A DNA stretch of 64,000 nucleotides from Streptomyces sp. CT34 (GTDB lineage: Bacteria > Actinomycetota > Actinomycetes > Streptomycetales > Streptomycetaceae). Where the stretch lies: positions 6,704,589 to 6,768,588 of the forward strand of contig NZ_KN708638.1 of assembly GCF_000805335.1 (NCBI RefSeq). The letters run 5' to 3'. The translations under genes were made by a program, and so were the position numbers. Under the pieces are notes generated by a model. It was not told where the DNA came from, did no database searches, and was given only the letters and a program-made list of their open reading frames with translations. This document shows positions 41,935-51,319 of the stretch, piece after piece. Each line of letters begins with the position of its first letter. Within the stretch, counting starts at the first letter, position 1.

Positions 41935-42134
41935 AACCGAGAGTAAGGGGCGACTCTCACACGGGCCAGCGATTTATCGGCCGACACACCTTCGAGCCCT
42001 GTGTGATGTAGGTCTCGTAGGCCGGTCAAGGCTTCCGGCGATTCCGCCTCGCGGCACGGCAGCAGGAGGAGGGGTCCAGCTCGGCGTGCGACCCAGCCGT
42101 GAGGTGCCCGAGCTACCTGGTTCAGCTACAGGGA

Positions 42135-42569
42135 TCAGTCGTACAGGCGCCCCAGCAGGGCGCCCTGGCCGGACTGCAGGACGTGAGCGGCCTCCAGCGG
42201 GATCCAGAAGCACTCGAAGTGCGTGGGCCCCTGCTCCCCGTCGTGATCCTCCTGGCTCATCCACCGATCCGGAGTTGGCTCGGTCAGCTCCAGGTGGAAG
42301 ACGTGGCGGTGCTGCAGTTCGAACCGGTACGGGCTGAGGTCGTACTCGGTCTCGCCGAGCTTCCTCATGACCTTGAAGCCCTTCAGGCCGGTCTCCTCCC
42401 TGGCCTCGCGCAGCGCCGCCGCCTCCGGCGTCTCACCCTCGCGGACGCTGCCGGCCGGTACCTGGATACCGACCTCCTCGTAGCTGTAGGCGGTGTGCCG
42501 GAAGACCAGCAGCATTCCGTCGCGCACGACGTAGCACAGCACCTTCTCCTTGGTGACCCTCTCGGGCAC
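42135..42569 (-). CDS. NUDIX hydrolase upstream of serS
   Basis: The 144-aa protein has the NUDIX box GSVREGETPEAAALREAREETG-type pattern (G-x5-E-x7-REAREET) preceded by YSYEEVGIQVPA. It lies just upstream of the SerRS leader in the same direction. The substrate is unknown; oxidised or dinucleotide substrates are common for this family. Confidence 0.9.
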   Translation of the reverse strand: MPERVTKEKVLCYVVRDGMLLVFRHTAYSYEEVGIQVPAGSVREGETPEAAALREAREETGLKGFKVMRKLGETEYDLSPYRFELQHRHVFHLELTEPTPDRWMSQEDHDGEQGPTHFECFWIPLEAAHVLQSGQGALLGRLYD

Positions 42570-42728
42570 GGAAATACCCCCTTCATTTGTCGGAACCGGT
42601 CGCGCGCCCGGCGGCGCCTGTCACCAGTAGAGCTGATCACCTCAACGGGAGCCCGCAAACCGCATGAAGGGGTTCATATAGGCTGCTCGCTCCGTCTGTT
42701 GCCGCCGCATTGATCTGGGGAGTTCCCT

Positions 42729-43817
42729 GTGACCGTAGCGACCGAACCGGCCGTCCCGCCCGCCGACGAGACGTCGGAAGAAGAGAGTTTCTGGGACGAG
42801 AGGGCGTCGTCCGGCAGTGAGGTCGTGGCGGGCGCTGCAGACGACCTCGTTGTCCGGGATGCCCGCGAGTTCGGGGCGTACGCGCGGACCGGCGGCTGGG
42901 CGTTCGCGCTGAAGGTCGCGCGCAGCGTGCGGCCCGGCGGGCAGGCCGCGGGGGAGACTCCGAAGGTCTCCGCGAAGGAGTTCGCCGAGCTGGCCGGGTG
43001 CTCGCCGGAGCGCGTGATGCGGTTCTACAAGGCGTGGGACATGGCCGCCGATGACGGTGTCGTCCCGCAGTTCGAGGCGCTGGCCCCCGGTGAGGACATC
43101 GAGCTGCCGGATGCCGAGGTGTGGCTCTCGTACTACAGCTCCCGGAACAGCGCCACGTCCGTCCGCGGTACCGCGATCACTGCTGCGGCCGAGGCCGAGG
43201 GGATCCGGCCGACCAAGGCCCTGGAGGTTGCGGAGAACCCCACCGCGCTGCGTGCCGCGATCCTCGCCGACCCCTCTACCGCCGGGGCCGCCCGGGCCGG
43301 GCTGCTGGATCGGCTCAAGGAGGATCCGGCCCTGCAGGCGGAGTTGGCCCGCGACGTCCTGCGGACCGACGGGCTGAAGAAGGCGGTGGCGAACGAGAGC
43401 CGGGCGGCCGACCGGATCGGATACGTGCGCCAGATCGTGGAGAACGGTCAGGTCAAAACCCCGGCCGGACAGACCATCGAGGCCCCCGTCGAACTGCGTG
43501 CGGAGGCCGAGCGGCACCTGTCCCTCCTCGATGAACTGGACGATGACGAAGAGGTCGGTGAGTGGGTCACCGAGGCGTACGACACGGTCAAGGGCCTCGT
43601 GGTCCAGGCCGTCGAGGCCGATCCCGAACTGCGCGTCCAGGAACGCCGGACCAAGTTCTACAGCAGTCTGCAGAAGGCGACGAAGGTGTTCGAAGAGCTG
43701 ACCTTCGACGACGCCGACGACATCTACGAGGACGACATGGTCCAGCGGCTGGAAGAGCTCCAGCAGGCCATCGCCACCTGCATCACCGCCCTCCGCAAGG
43801 CGGCCCCCGAACGTTGA
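42729..43817 (+). CDS. Hypothetical protein with HTH-like segment
   Basis: The GTG start gives 362 aa. It is acidic at both ends and helix-rich in between. The segment VSAKEFAELAGCSPERVMRF looks like a helix-turn-helix, and the distal part (VQERRTKFYSSLQKATKVFE) is amphipathic. I do not recognise it. Similar proteins occur in Streptomyces accessory regions and plasmids; a DNA-binding or partition-type role is possible. It stands alone between the serS region and a convergent methyltransferase gene. Confidence 0.55.
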   Translation: MTVATEPAVPPADETSEEESFWDERASSGSEVVAGAADDLVVRDAREFGAYARTGGWAFALKVARSVRPGGQAAGETPKVSAKEFAELAGCSPERVMRFYKAWDMAADDGVVPQFEALAPGEDIELPDAEVWLSYYSSRNSATSVRGTAITAAAEAEGIRPTKALEVAENPTALRAAILADPSTAGAARAGLLDRLKEDPALQAELARDVLRTDGLKKAVANESRAADRIGYVRQIVENGQVKTPAGQTIEAPVELRAEAERHLSLLDELDDDEEVGEWVTEAYDTVKGLVVQAVEADPELRVQERRTKFYSSLQKATKVFEELTFDDADDIYEDDMVQRLEELQQAIATCITALRKAAPER

Positions 43818-44052
43818 GCGGCCGCTTTGTACCCGACGGTTGGGCGCAGAGTAGGCCGTGCGTTACAGAGTCGCCTTGCGGTGGATGTGGAGCAATGCTC
43901 GGGCCCTGATCGCGCTCGCTGGCCCCGGGCCCACACAACAGATGAGCCTGGGGCGAACTATTGTGTGTCAGCGCACAGTTCGTGCCGATGCTCGCTGACC
44001 GAGCTACCTTGCGGCCCCACCATGTCGGTAGCCGGACCACAACCTAGAACCG

Positions 44053-44811
44053 TCAGACACGGCTGGCCGCAACCACAACTGCTGTCTCGGCGAAGAAGAA
44101 GCGTCCCTCGGCTGCGGCCTGCTGCACCGCTGCAAACCACTCCTCGACCTCGACGGTGTCCACCTGCCCGCAGCCCCGGAGGGCGGTCGCGCGCAAGGCG
44201 CCCCGGATGTCCCCGACCCTGCGCGCTGCATGACCTGCGAGTTCAGTTGAATGGGTCACCAGCGTCTCCACATGCGTCCTGGCCAGCTGGGAAGCCGCCA
44301 CAAGCCCTGGCAGCTTGCGGCCCATGCGCCCGTCCGAGCTGTCCATCCACGCCGGCGCATCATCCGCGAAGGCGTGCAGAATCTTCCTGTCCAGCCCTGC
44401 GGGCGGCCCGGAGATGATGAGCGAGTCGAAGTCCGAGTGGGAGAACACCGCCCGCCCGCCAGGCCGGAGCACCCGCCACACCTCGTCCAGGAGCAGGGAC
44501 GGCTCGGGCAGGCATTCCAGAAGGTTGGAGGAGATGACCACGTCCACGCTGGCGTCTTCGAGCGGGAACTGTTCCCGCAGGTCTGCGGCAGCCAACTTCA
44601 CCGGCCCGGCGTGGCGTTTCAGCCGCGCCCGAGCCTTCGCCAACGACTCGCCAGCGCGGTCGTATCCGATGAGCTGCGCTTGCGGATAGCGTTTGGAGAA
44701 GGCGCCAAGGGCCGGGCCGGCCCCACAGCCAAGGTCCACTACCGAGCCCTGCTCGGGAATCTCCGCCAAGTTTACGAACCGGTCGTGCAACATGTCGTTC
44801 GTCTCGAACAT
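44053..44811 (-). CDS. Class I SAM-dependent methyltransferase
   Basis: The 252-aa protein has the SAM-binding motif VVDLGCGAGPALGAF, the acidic strand end LIGYDRAG and the post-I motif VDVVISSNLLECLPEP, then LRPGGRAVFS. It is a soluble small-molecule methyltransferase of the type-11 class. No partner gene is next to it. Substrate unknown. Confidence 0.85.
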   Translation of the reverse strand: MFETNDMLHDRFVNLAEIPEQGSVVDLGCGAGPALGAFSKRYPQAQLIGYDRAGESLAKARARLKRHAGPVKLAAADLREQFPLEDASVDVVISSNLLECLPEPSLLLDEVWRVLRPGGRAVFSHSDFDSLIISGPPAGLDRKILHAFADDAPAWMDSSDGRMGRKLPGLVAASQLARTHVETLVTHSTELAGHAARRVGDIRGALRATALRGCGQVDTVEVEEWFAAVQQAAAEGRFFFAETAVVVAASRV

Positions 44812-45423
44812 GCACGCCCTCCTCTGGAGCGACGAGACGGTGAGTGCTCACCTTAGGAGCCGGACCCTCTCTTCGCCTCCGCATATCGCGAGGTGCCGTC
44901 GACCTCATGACTCATGTAACTGTGCTTCAGGCAGGTGGGAATAGTCCCTCGGAGCACCTTTCCTCGGCGCATCGCGACTCTGCGTCGGAGGCGGGTCGAT
45001 GAGCCCGAGGGGTCGCAGGTGCTAAAGCTTGCCGGACTCGAAGAGATATCACCGTTGTGATGTGCCAAGCACCAAGAACCATGACACAGTTAGCGGGTCC
45101 CTACGGGTAACAACTGCCTGCTCGCTCGCTATTGCTCGTAGCGAGAGGCCGTGTCATGACCGCCCTGCCTGTCTGAATCCCCCCGTTGAGGGCGGGCAGG
45201 GCTTCCCCCCTTCGGTCCCGATCTCTCGACGATGCCGTAAGGAACACCACGCCGACCCTCAGATGGTTCGGGCTCGTCGGGCAGAGCATTTGACGGCCTC
45301 CACCCTGCGCTGGGGCGCACAGCTCGGCCGCCCACCAGGGATGTCCGACTCATCCCGTAGAGTCACCCTGAGCAACAAATTCGCACACCCGTACCGCAAC
45401 GAGAACTATGGGGGCATCGACGC
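44812..45423. other. Intergenic region, 612 bases, with hairpin at 45162-45202
   Basis: No gene is supported. A hairpin of GCCCTGCC (45162-45169) with GGCAGGGC (45195-45202) could terminate the transcript or mark an inverted element. Promoters of the methyltransferase gene (minus strand) and the DUF4870 gene must be at the two ends. Confidence 0.4.
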
Positions 45424-46014
45424 ATGGTCGAGTTCCACAAGCCCGACGAGTCGCAGCCTCAGCCTCCCCACGGCGCGACGCCTGGAAATGACGCAGGTCC
45501 TGGCCTGTACGGACCAGGACCTGGATGGGGGTCAGGCGGGCGGCCCGGCTACCCGCACCCGGCACAGCCGCCGTCGACCGCAGCCATGTGGACCCATCTC
45601 TCCGCGCTGCTCACCATCACCGTCGGCGCGAGCTTCTGCTGCGGCCTCGGCGGCATCCTCGGCTGGATCGCCCCGATGACCATCCGCAACAACCCCCGCA
45701 ACCTGCATGACCCACTCGTCCGCCATCACGGCGCCCAGGCGATGAACTTCGGCATCACCCAGGGCATCATGGTGGTCTTGGGCTTCATCATGTACCTCAG
45801 CGGCGTCATGACCCTCTCCCTCACCACGGTGGACCAGCGCTCCGAACCGGTCGTCCCGCTAGCCCTCCCGATCGTGCTACTGAGCGTGCTCGCCCTGCTG
45901 GGAGCATTCGTCATCACCGGCATCGTTTTCGCCATCATCGGCACCGTCAAGGCCAGCCGCGGGCAGATATGGTCCTACCCGAAGTTCGTCGCCTGGCCGA
46001 TGGTCAAGGCGTAA
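45424..46014 (+). CDS. DUF4870-family membrane protein
   Basis: The 196-aa protein has a Gly/Pro-rich N-terminal tail and then the DUF4870 core. It has about four hydrophobic segments, with NNPRNLHDPLVRHHGAQAMNF between the first two and GIVFAIIGTVKASRGQIW at the end. The function of the family is not known; it is a small integral membrane protein of actinobacteria. A bidirectional terminator separates it from lsr2. Confidence 0.8.
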   Translation: MVEFHKPDESQPQPPHGATPGNDAGPGLYGPGPGWGSGGRPGYPHPAQPPSTAAMWTHLSALLTITVGASFCCGLGGILGWIAPMTIRNNPRNLHDPLVRHHGAQAMNFGITQGIMVVLGFIMYLSGVMTLSLTTVDQRSEPVVPLALPIVLLSVLALLGAFVITGIVFAIIGTVKASRGQIWSYPKFVAWPMVKA

Positions 46015-46101
46015 AGCAAATCCGGGGAGACTCGCCTTCGGCGCGATTGAAGACCAGCAACTCCGGAGGAAAACTATCCTCGATTTGCTAGGTGCTAAGA
46101 A

Positions 46102-46130
46102 GAAGCCCCTCATGCGAAATGAGGGGCTTC
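46102..46130. terminator. Bidirectional terminator between DUF4870 gene and lsr2
   Basis: A perfect 12-bp hairpin (46102-46113 with 46119-46130) with a 5-base loop lies between two convergent genes, 17 bases beyond the stop codon of lsr2 on the minus strand. A T-containing run follows. Confidence 0.85.
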
Positions 46131-46147
46131 CGTCTTATTCAGGTGGA

Positions 46148-46471
46148 TTAGCGAGCCTTCTGGTACGCCTCGCGAATGTCAGCCGGGACGCGACCGCGGT
46201 CATTGACCTGGTAGCCGTTCTCCTTCGCCCATGCCCTGATCGCCGCGGTGTCGTCACCACCGACAGCGGCCTTCCGGGGCTTACGAGCCCGGCCGGTCTT
46301 GCGGCCGGCCTTAAGGAAGGGATCAACGGCCTCAAGTAGCTTGTCGTAGCTGTCCGGGCCGAGGTCGATCTCGTACGCCACGCCATCGAGAGCAATGGTG
46401 TGCGTTGCCGCCTCTGAGGTCTCTTCGCCCGTGAGGTCGTCTGTGTAGATGATGACGGTCTTCTGTGCCAT
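46148..46471 (-). CDS. lsr2: Lsr2-family nucleoid-associated protein
   Basis: The ATG at 46471 (MAQKTVIIYTDDLTG) gives 107 aa. The N-terminal dimerisation domain (YEIDLGPDSYDKLLEAVDPF) and C-terminal DNA-binding part (IRAWAKENGYQVNDRGRV) with a GR-type hook fit Lsr2, the H-NS-like silencer of AT-rich or horizontally acquired DNA. A second copy outside the chromosome core is common in mobile islands of Streptomyces. Confidence 0.93.
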   Translation of the reverse strand: MAQKTVIIYTDDLTGEETSEAATHTIALDGVAYEIDLGPDSYDKLLEAVDPFLKAGRKTGRARKPRKAAVGGDDTAAIRAWAKENGYQVNDRGRVPADIREAYQKAR

Positions 46472-46646
46472 GGCTGAAAGTGTAAATGCTTCTGCTGTTT
46501 TCCGTCTCCACGGTTGATCGCACGGCGAACTTCCGGTAAATGAGAGAGCCAACGCTGATTGTGATGAGTACGCCACAACGTCCCAGCAGGTCCTGGAGGA
46601 CGTTGTGGATCACGAGAGCGAAGCGCGCCAGCAGTGTGAGGTCTGG

Positions 46647-47909
46647 TCAGCGATCGTGGCCAAAGAACTCATCCACAACTCTTGACGACTGCTCGGCTCG
46701 GTGGTGGTACCAGACCTGGTGGAAGGCCGCGAAGTAGGGCGAGTCCTGGTCGACGGGGCCGAGGGCGCGCAGGACCGCGTCACCGCGTGGGTCGTCGCGC
46801 ACGAACAGCCCGATCGCCGCGGAGATCCGTACGGCCTCGGCCTCGTCGTGGAGGGAAGTGGCGAGAGTGTCCGAAGGGGCGGGTGAGTCGGCGAGCGCCT
46901 TGCATGCCTGCTCGCGCACCGCGGGGTCCGTGTCCCGGGTGCACTCCAGGGCGGCAGTCACTGCCTCGGCCTGTCCCCTCGTTACTGCCCGGGTCAGGCC
47001 GGAGAGCGCCGTACGCCGTACCTGCGGGTCGCGGTGCCGGATGAGGGCGTACAGCGACTGCTCGGCCCGGGCATCCATGGCGTTGGCCAAGCCGGCGGTG
47101 AGGGCGCGCAACACCCGCGAGTCCTCCTCCCGGACCGCCCAGGCAAGGAAAAGTTCGACGATCGGCCGCTCGAAGGAGTCGTCGTCGCTCTCGTCGAAGA
47201 GAATGGCAAGGTGGAGCACTTCCGCACCGAAGTACCGCTCCAGCGGCTCCGGGCGGTCCCGCAGGTCGGCGGCTGCCGCCCACACGGCGGGGTCGTGGCG
47301 CTCGTGGAGCGTGAGCGTCGTGGAGGCCCAGACCGGCTGGTTGACGTCCGGCTCGGCCAGAGCGCGGCCCATCAGCTCTACGAAGGACGGCTTGACCCCG
47401 TACTTGGGCTCCAGCTCGGTGAGGATCGCGGTGTGCCCGTTGCGGACCGTCAGGTCACCGAGCGACAGTTCCTGGCAGTCGTTCTCCCAGCCGTCCCGCG
47501 CCGCCTTGCGCACGGCCGGGCCCGTCGCCCCGCTCCTGCGGCGCAGTTCGGCCTCGATGCCCGTCACATGCCAGCGCCGGGCCAGCGCCAGGGCGTTACG
47601 CCCCTCGGTGTCCTTGAGGCTCAGATCTGCTCCATGGGCGATGAGCTCGGATGTGATCTCTCAGGCGCCATGGTCGATCGCACGCAGCAGGGGCGTACGG
47701 CCCTCAGGAGCGGCGCGATTGAGCTGGATCGGGTGGCCCGAGGACATCAGTGCCTCGACGACCGGCAGGTCGAAGGCTTCCACCGCCAGGGACAAGGCCG
47801 AGATGCCGTGCTCGTCCACGGCATTGGGGTCCGTGCCCCCGTCCACCAGCGCCAATACCGCCTTGGCGTCTCCGCTCCGTACCGCGGCTATGAGCGGATC
47901 CTCACCCAT
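46647..47909 (-). pseudogene. Ankyrin-HEAT repeat protein interrupted by in-frame TGA
   Basis: The frame is continuous from the ATG at 47909 (MGEDPLIAAVRSGDAKAV) to 46647, except for a TGA at 47661-47663. Ankyrin repeats precede it (DPNAVDEHGISALSLAVEA, GRTPLLRAIDHGA) and continue straight after it (EITSELIAHGADLSLKDTEG), then HEAT-type helices follow (ALIRHRDPQVRRTALSGLTR). A single base change would restore the protein. It is therefore probably a pseudogene with a recent nonsense mutation, or possibly two proteins (re-start at GTG near 47567). Confidence 0.75.
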
Positions 47910-48260
47910 GTGTTCCCGTTCCACCTTTCGTCTTGTCCCGGGTACGGTCACAGTGCCGAGCCGGTGATGAAGCGCCATGTCAGCGCGCCGAAATCGAGTG
48001 TTGCATCTGCCGAGACCACCATTTTGGAACGCTCAGTCACATCAGTGGCCTCCGGGAGAAGATCGACGCCGTCTGCGGGCGTCTGCCCTGGTAGGTCGAA
48101 CCGCCGCCCGGCTGGACAGGGAGTCGGGGTGGTCCTACGAGAGCAGCCTGTCGGGCTCCCCGGGCCTGCTGGAGCGTTACCAGTAGTCCTACCGGCACGA
48201 CATGAAGGAGGCCCGGTCCGTGTTGGACCGGGCCTCCTTCGCGTGGGGCTCCGGGCGACT
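47910..48260. other. Intergenic region with 16-bp hairpin terminator
   Basis: Mostly non-coding. It includes the terminator listed separately. No gene is supported. Confidence 0.4.
48204..48240 (-). terminator. 16-bp hairpin terminator for the endonuclease gene
   Basis: A perfect 16-bp stem (48204-48219 with 48225-48240) with a 5-base loop lies 21 bases after the stop codon of the endonuclease VII-like gene on the minus strand. Confidence 0.85.
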
Positions 48261-49460
48261 TCACTTGGTTGAGCGTGGGAGAGCTTCGGTCAGGGCTCTC
48301 TGGACGAAGGCCCGTACGAGATCGGCGGCCTCGGCCGCGGCGACTTCCTTCGTCCAGCGAGTGCTGTGGCAGGCCAACATGAACCGGTACACGTCGTTGG
48401 TGTGCTCCAGCTCCCAGACATCGGGGTGGTTCCAGCAACATCCGTGTCGCTCGGTCTCTTCCAGATGGTTGCGGATCACGTCGATGCGGAAGCGGCGGGG
48501 GAGGGTCTGCTGCTCCAGGCACGCGCGGCACTCCAGGAGGTGCAGCACACTTCCTTCCCGGCGGAGGAATCTGACCCCTTTGCCCTCGAAGGTGTTGCAG
48601 CTGGCGCACAGTGGGCCTCGCACGTAGCCGTGGTCGTGGCAGTGGTCCCAGGTGAACGCCCGGCTCTGGCCGCAGAGCCGGCACAGGTAGTCGTCGGCGC
48701 GCATGGTGCGCCGTAGTGACTCATACAACGCGCCGCGAAGGTGGCCTTGGTAGCCCTGGTAGGCCACCCCTGAACATGGCGGGCATAACGTGACGTAGCC
48801 GTTGGCGGTCGGAGTCCGCCAGTCGCCCAGTGGAGGCCCCTGGGTTCCGCAGCCGGAGCAGATGCGGGCCTGGCTGACCAGGTCCGCTTCCAGGTGCTCC
48901 CAGCGGTCCAGCAGCTGCACGTAGGCGCGGGGGAGAAGCCAGTGTTGGCCGGACCAGGACAGTAGTCCGCGTGGCTTGGTGCCCGCGATGTTGTGCACGT
49001 GCGGCATGTCGCTGCGGGCCTCGATGAATTCAGTCATCGTCAGTCCGCCTGGCAGGCCGTTCTCTCCGATCTTCCGCCAGTCCTCGTCGTACCGGCGTTC
49101 TCGGTATTTCTTGTGGAAGGCGGCGTCGTACATCCAGGACCTCAGCTGGCGACGCCAGTCTGGGCGGCCCCATTCCTCCCGGCCGAGGTGGTCGCGGTAC
49201 TCGGGAAGTTGCACCTCTACGAGGTCGGTGAAGTCGATGGGGGCTTCTGCGAGGGCACGGCCGGCGCGGCGGACGTCGCGTTCGTCGTACGTCCAGCGCG
49301 CCTTGTGCTTGTAGCCGCGCAGCGCCACGTCGCCGATGACGATGTGGCCGTGGTGGCGAAACAACTTGGTGCGGAGTAGGACGTCCGGCATAAGGGGGAG
49401 AGCACAGTTCCGGGTGAGGTCGGTGAAGGCGGCGTGGGCTGACTTCGGGCTGATGAGCAT
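48261..49460 (-). CDS. Endonuclease VII-like (HNH/His-Me finger) nuclease
   Basis: The ATG at 49460 gives 399 aa. Its C-terminal part has YLCRLCGQSRAF, TWDHCHDHGYVRGPLC and CNTFEGKG, the Cys-rich His-Me finger pattern of phage T4 endonuclease VII, which resolves branched DNA. Before this are two more cysteine pairs (CSGCG, CPPCSG) and a long N-terminal region. It is a stand-alone nuclease; the protein length and Cys-rich middle are unusual for the plain phage enzyme. A role in defence or element mobility is possible. Confidence 0.85.
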   Translation of the reverse strand: MLISPKSAHAAFTDLTRNCALPLMPDVLLRTKLFRHHGHIVIGDVALRGYKHKARWTYDERDVRRAGRALAEAPIDFTDLVEVQLPEYRDHLGREEWGRPDWRRQLRSWMYDAAFHKKYRERRYDEDWRKIGENGLPGGLTMTEFIEARSDMPHVHNIAGTKPRGLLSWSGQHWLLPRAYVQLLDRWEHLEADLVSQARICSGCGTQGPPLGDWRTPTANGYVTLCPPCSGVAYQGYQGHLRGALYESLRRTMRADDYLCRLCGQSRAFTWDHCHDHGYVRGPLCASCNTFEGKGVRFLRREGSVLHLLECRACLEQQTLPRRFRIDVIRNHLEETERHGCCWNHPDVWELEHTNDVYRFMLACHSTRWTKEVAAAEAADLVRAFVQRALTEALPRSTK

Positions 49461-49686
49461 GGCCGGATGATGGCAGCGAGCTCTGACATCCGGCGCTGAC
49501 CCTGGCAGCCGGTGGAGCGGGGTGCTGGTCCCGATGGCGTGCGAAGGTCGGAAAGGCGCCAAGCCAGGCTGGAATCCAGCCAGTTGGATGACTGTTCTTC
49601 CGCTGAGCATGACGTGGAACGCGAGACTCGCTCAGTCAGCGTGATCCGCCGGCTCTATGGTCGGCCGAGTCTTATGAGGGGTTCGC

Positions 49687-50472
49687 TTGAGTACGCACCA
49701 TTACGTCCGAAGGCGCAGGCCGCCGGGTTCGTTCGACGCGGCGGCGGGTCTTTCTATCCTTAGTGTGCTGGCCACGATGTGGGTCTTCGGCGGAGGCCGG
49801 GACAGCGGTAAAGGCAGCGGGTGGTCCGTGCCGATGTGGTTGTGGATCGTGCTCACCGTGCTCCTCACCCTCATTGCTGCAGCCCTGTGCTACTTCCTGT
49901 GGGCCCGGGGCCGCAAGGAGACAGCCGCGCTCAAGGCGGCGGAGGAGACCGCTGAGCAGCAGCGGGAGCTTCATGCCCAGCAGCTGAGCCAGCTCAAGAC
50001 CGTGACACCTCTGGCCACGCTCTTGGAGCTGAACCAGACGCAGATTGATGAGTATCACCGCATTGCCACCGATCAGGCAGATCGTTCGTTCCGGTCCTCT
50101 CAGCGGGCCATGGCGCTGGGGCTCCTGATCATCGTTGGGTGCTTCGCGGCCGGCTTGTACTTCACCGGAGGGGCGACGAAGGTTTTCGTGGCGGCGATCG
50201 CGGGGGTCGCTGCGGCGTTGGCTGCCTTCTTGAATCGTACGTATCTGCAGATGTACGGGCAGACCCTCAGCCAGCTCAACCGGTACTTCGAGCAGCCGGT
50301 CCTGACCGGCTACTACCTGACTGCCGAGCGGCTTTCTCAAGGGCTGAAGGATGATCCGGAGAGCGACATGCGCCGTCGCATCATCGATCAGGTGCTGGAG
50401 GCCAGTGCTCGGATGAACGGCGGGTACGGGTCCGCCGACTCCGCGGCGCGTTCGCAGGAACCGGAGACGTAG
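49687..50472 (+). CDS. Membrane protein with TRADD-N-associated-type TM domain
   Basis: The 261-aa protein has an N-terminal TM pair (residues about 20-75), a long helix, and a conserved block LLELNQTQIDEYHRIATDQ, SFRSSQRAMALGLLIIVGC with a second TM pair, and RTYLQMYGQTLSQLNRYF. This resembles the TM domain found beside TRADD-N/EAD-type modules in bacterial conflict systems. It is followed by a short gene that carries a frameshift. Function unknown; a membrane effector or sensor in a defence system is plausible. Confidence 0.7.
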   Translation: MSTHHYVRRRRPPGSFDAAAGLSILSVLATMWVFGGGRDSGKGSGWSVPMWLWIVLTVLLTLIAAALCYFLWARGRKETAALKAAEETAEQQRELHAQQLSQLKTVTPLATLLELNQTQIDEYHRIATDQADRSFRSSQRAMALGLLIIVGCFAAGLYFTGGATKVFVAAIAGVAAALAAFLNRTYLQMYGQTLSQLNRYFEQPVLTGYYLTAERLSQGLKDDPESDMRRRIIDQVLEASARMNGGYGSADSAARSQEPET

Positions 50473-50481
50473 GGGGATTTC

Positions 50482-50915
50482 ATGGTGAACAGGCATGCCC
50501 TCGCGTATGTGCGCGGCCTCGATATCGCTGACACGATGGCGCGGCGGGTGTTTTTGCTTTTGGTGGAGCGCACCAATGCTCCGGGTGACCGGTACCGGTT
50601 CGAGGATGTCCCGGAGATCACGGGGCTGGAGCTCCAGGATGCGGACATTCCGGTCCTCGCAGGGCGGCTCGGTCTCGATGTGGAGCGTTCCGCGAGCAGC
50701 TGCGTGGGCTGAAGCAGCACGTGCGGATGGACGTGTTCGAACACACCGATGGCGTCTGGGAGATCGTCTACGGGCGCCGAGGAACTGCTGGCGAGGCATT
50801 GATGGGCCGCTCCCGGCGGGTTGGCGCTACTGTCACAGAACTCCGACAGCAGATTTCTGCCTTCTCCGAGAAGGCGCGTAATGCCTTGGACGCACCGGAT
50901 GGCACCTTCCCGTGA
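50482..50915 (+). pseudogene. Partner gene of TM protein, broken by a frameshift
   Basis: The frame from 50482 runs MVNRHALAYVRGLDIADTM ... LAGRLGLDVER and then hits a stop at 50710. From about 50688 the next frame continues naturally as FREQLRGLKQHVRMDVFEHT ... RRVGATVTELRQQISAFSEK to 50915. One missing base near 50686-50688 explains the break; the restored protein would be about 144 aa. It begins 9 bases after the stop of the TM gene, so the two were an operon. It may also be a sequencing error. Confidence 0.65.
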
Positions 50916-51319
50916 CGCAGCTCCGCTGACCGGGTTCGCGCGGGCATGCTGGCGAGCCAACATGCTGTTGAACGCCCGAACTGCTACCCAGTTGGTCCGG
51001 GCAGTGCCTGCCCACCTTCCTGCAGCTTTCTACGGTAGGCCGGATGACTCTCAGGGGGCTTGCCTGGAGCTGGCAGTGAACGCTAACTACAGCGAGTGCT
51101 GCTTGGCCGCTCTGCGACCGTAGTTGTGCATCGGTACATACACCGCATCCACGGAGTTGCAGCGACCCAGCAGGAACGGACTCCACGCCATGACCACGTT
51201 CGTGGCGTTGCAGGTTTCCTTATGTGCTGGTTTGCGGGCATCGGGGAGGCTGGCTGCCGGCGCGGGCCTGTCTGATTCCCGAGGGATTGGGCACCGCGGG
51301 CGGCGGCGGGGGATTCCCG
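50916..51319. other. Intergenic region, convergent genes
   Basis: No clear gene. A short minus-strand frame (51087-51191, MAWSPFLLGRCNSVDAVYVP) looks somewhat protein-like but has no support. Confidence 0.35.
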
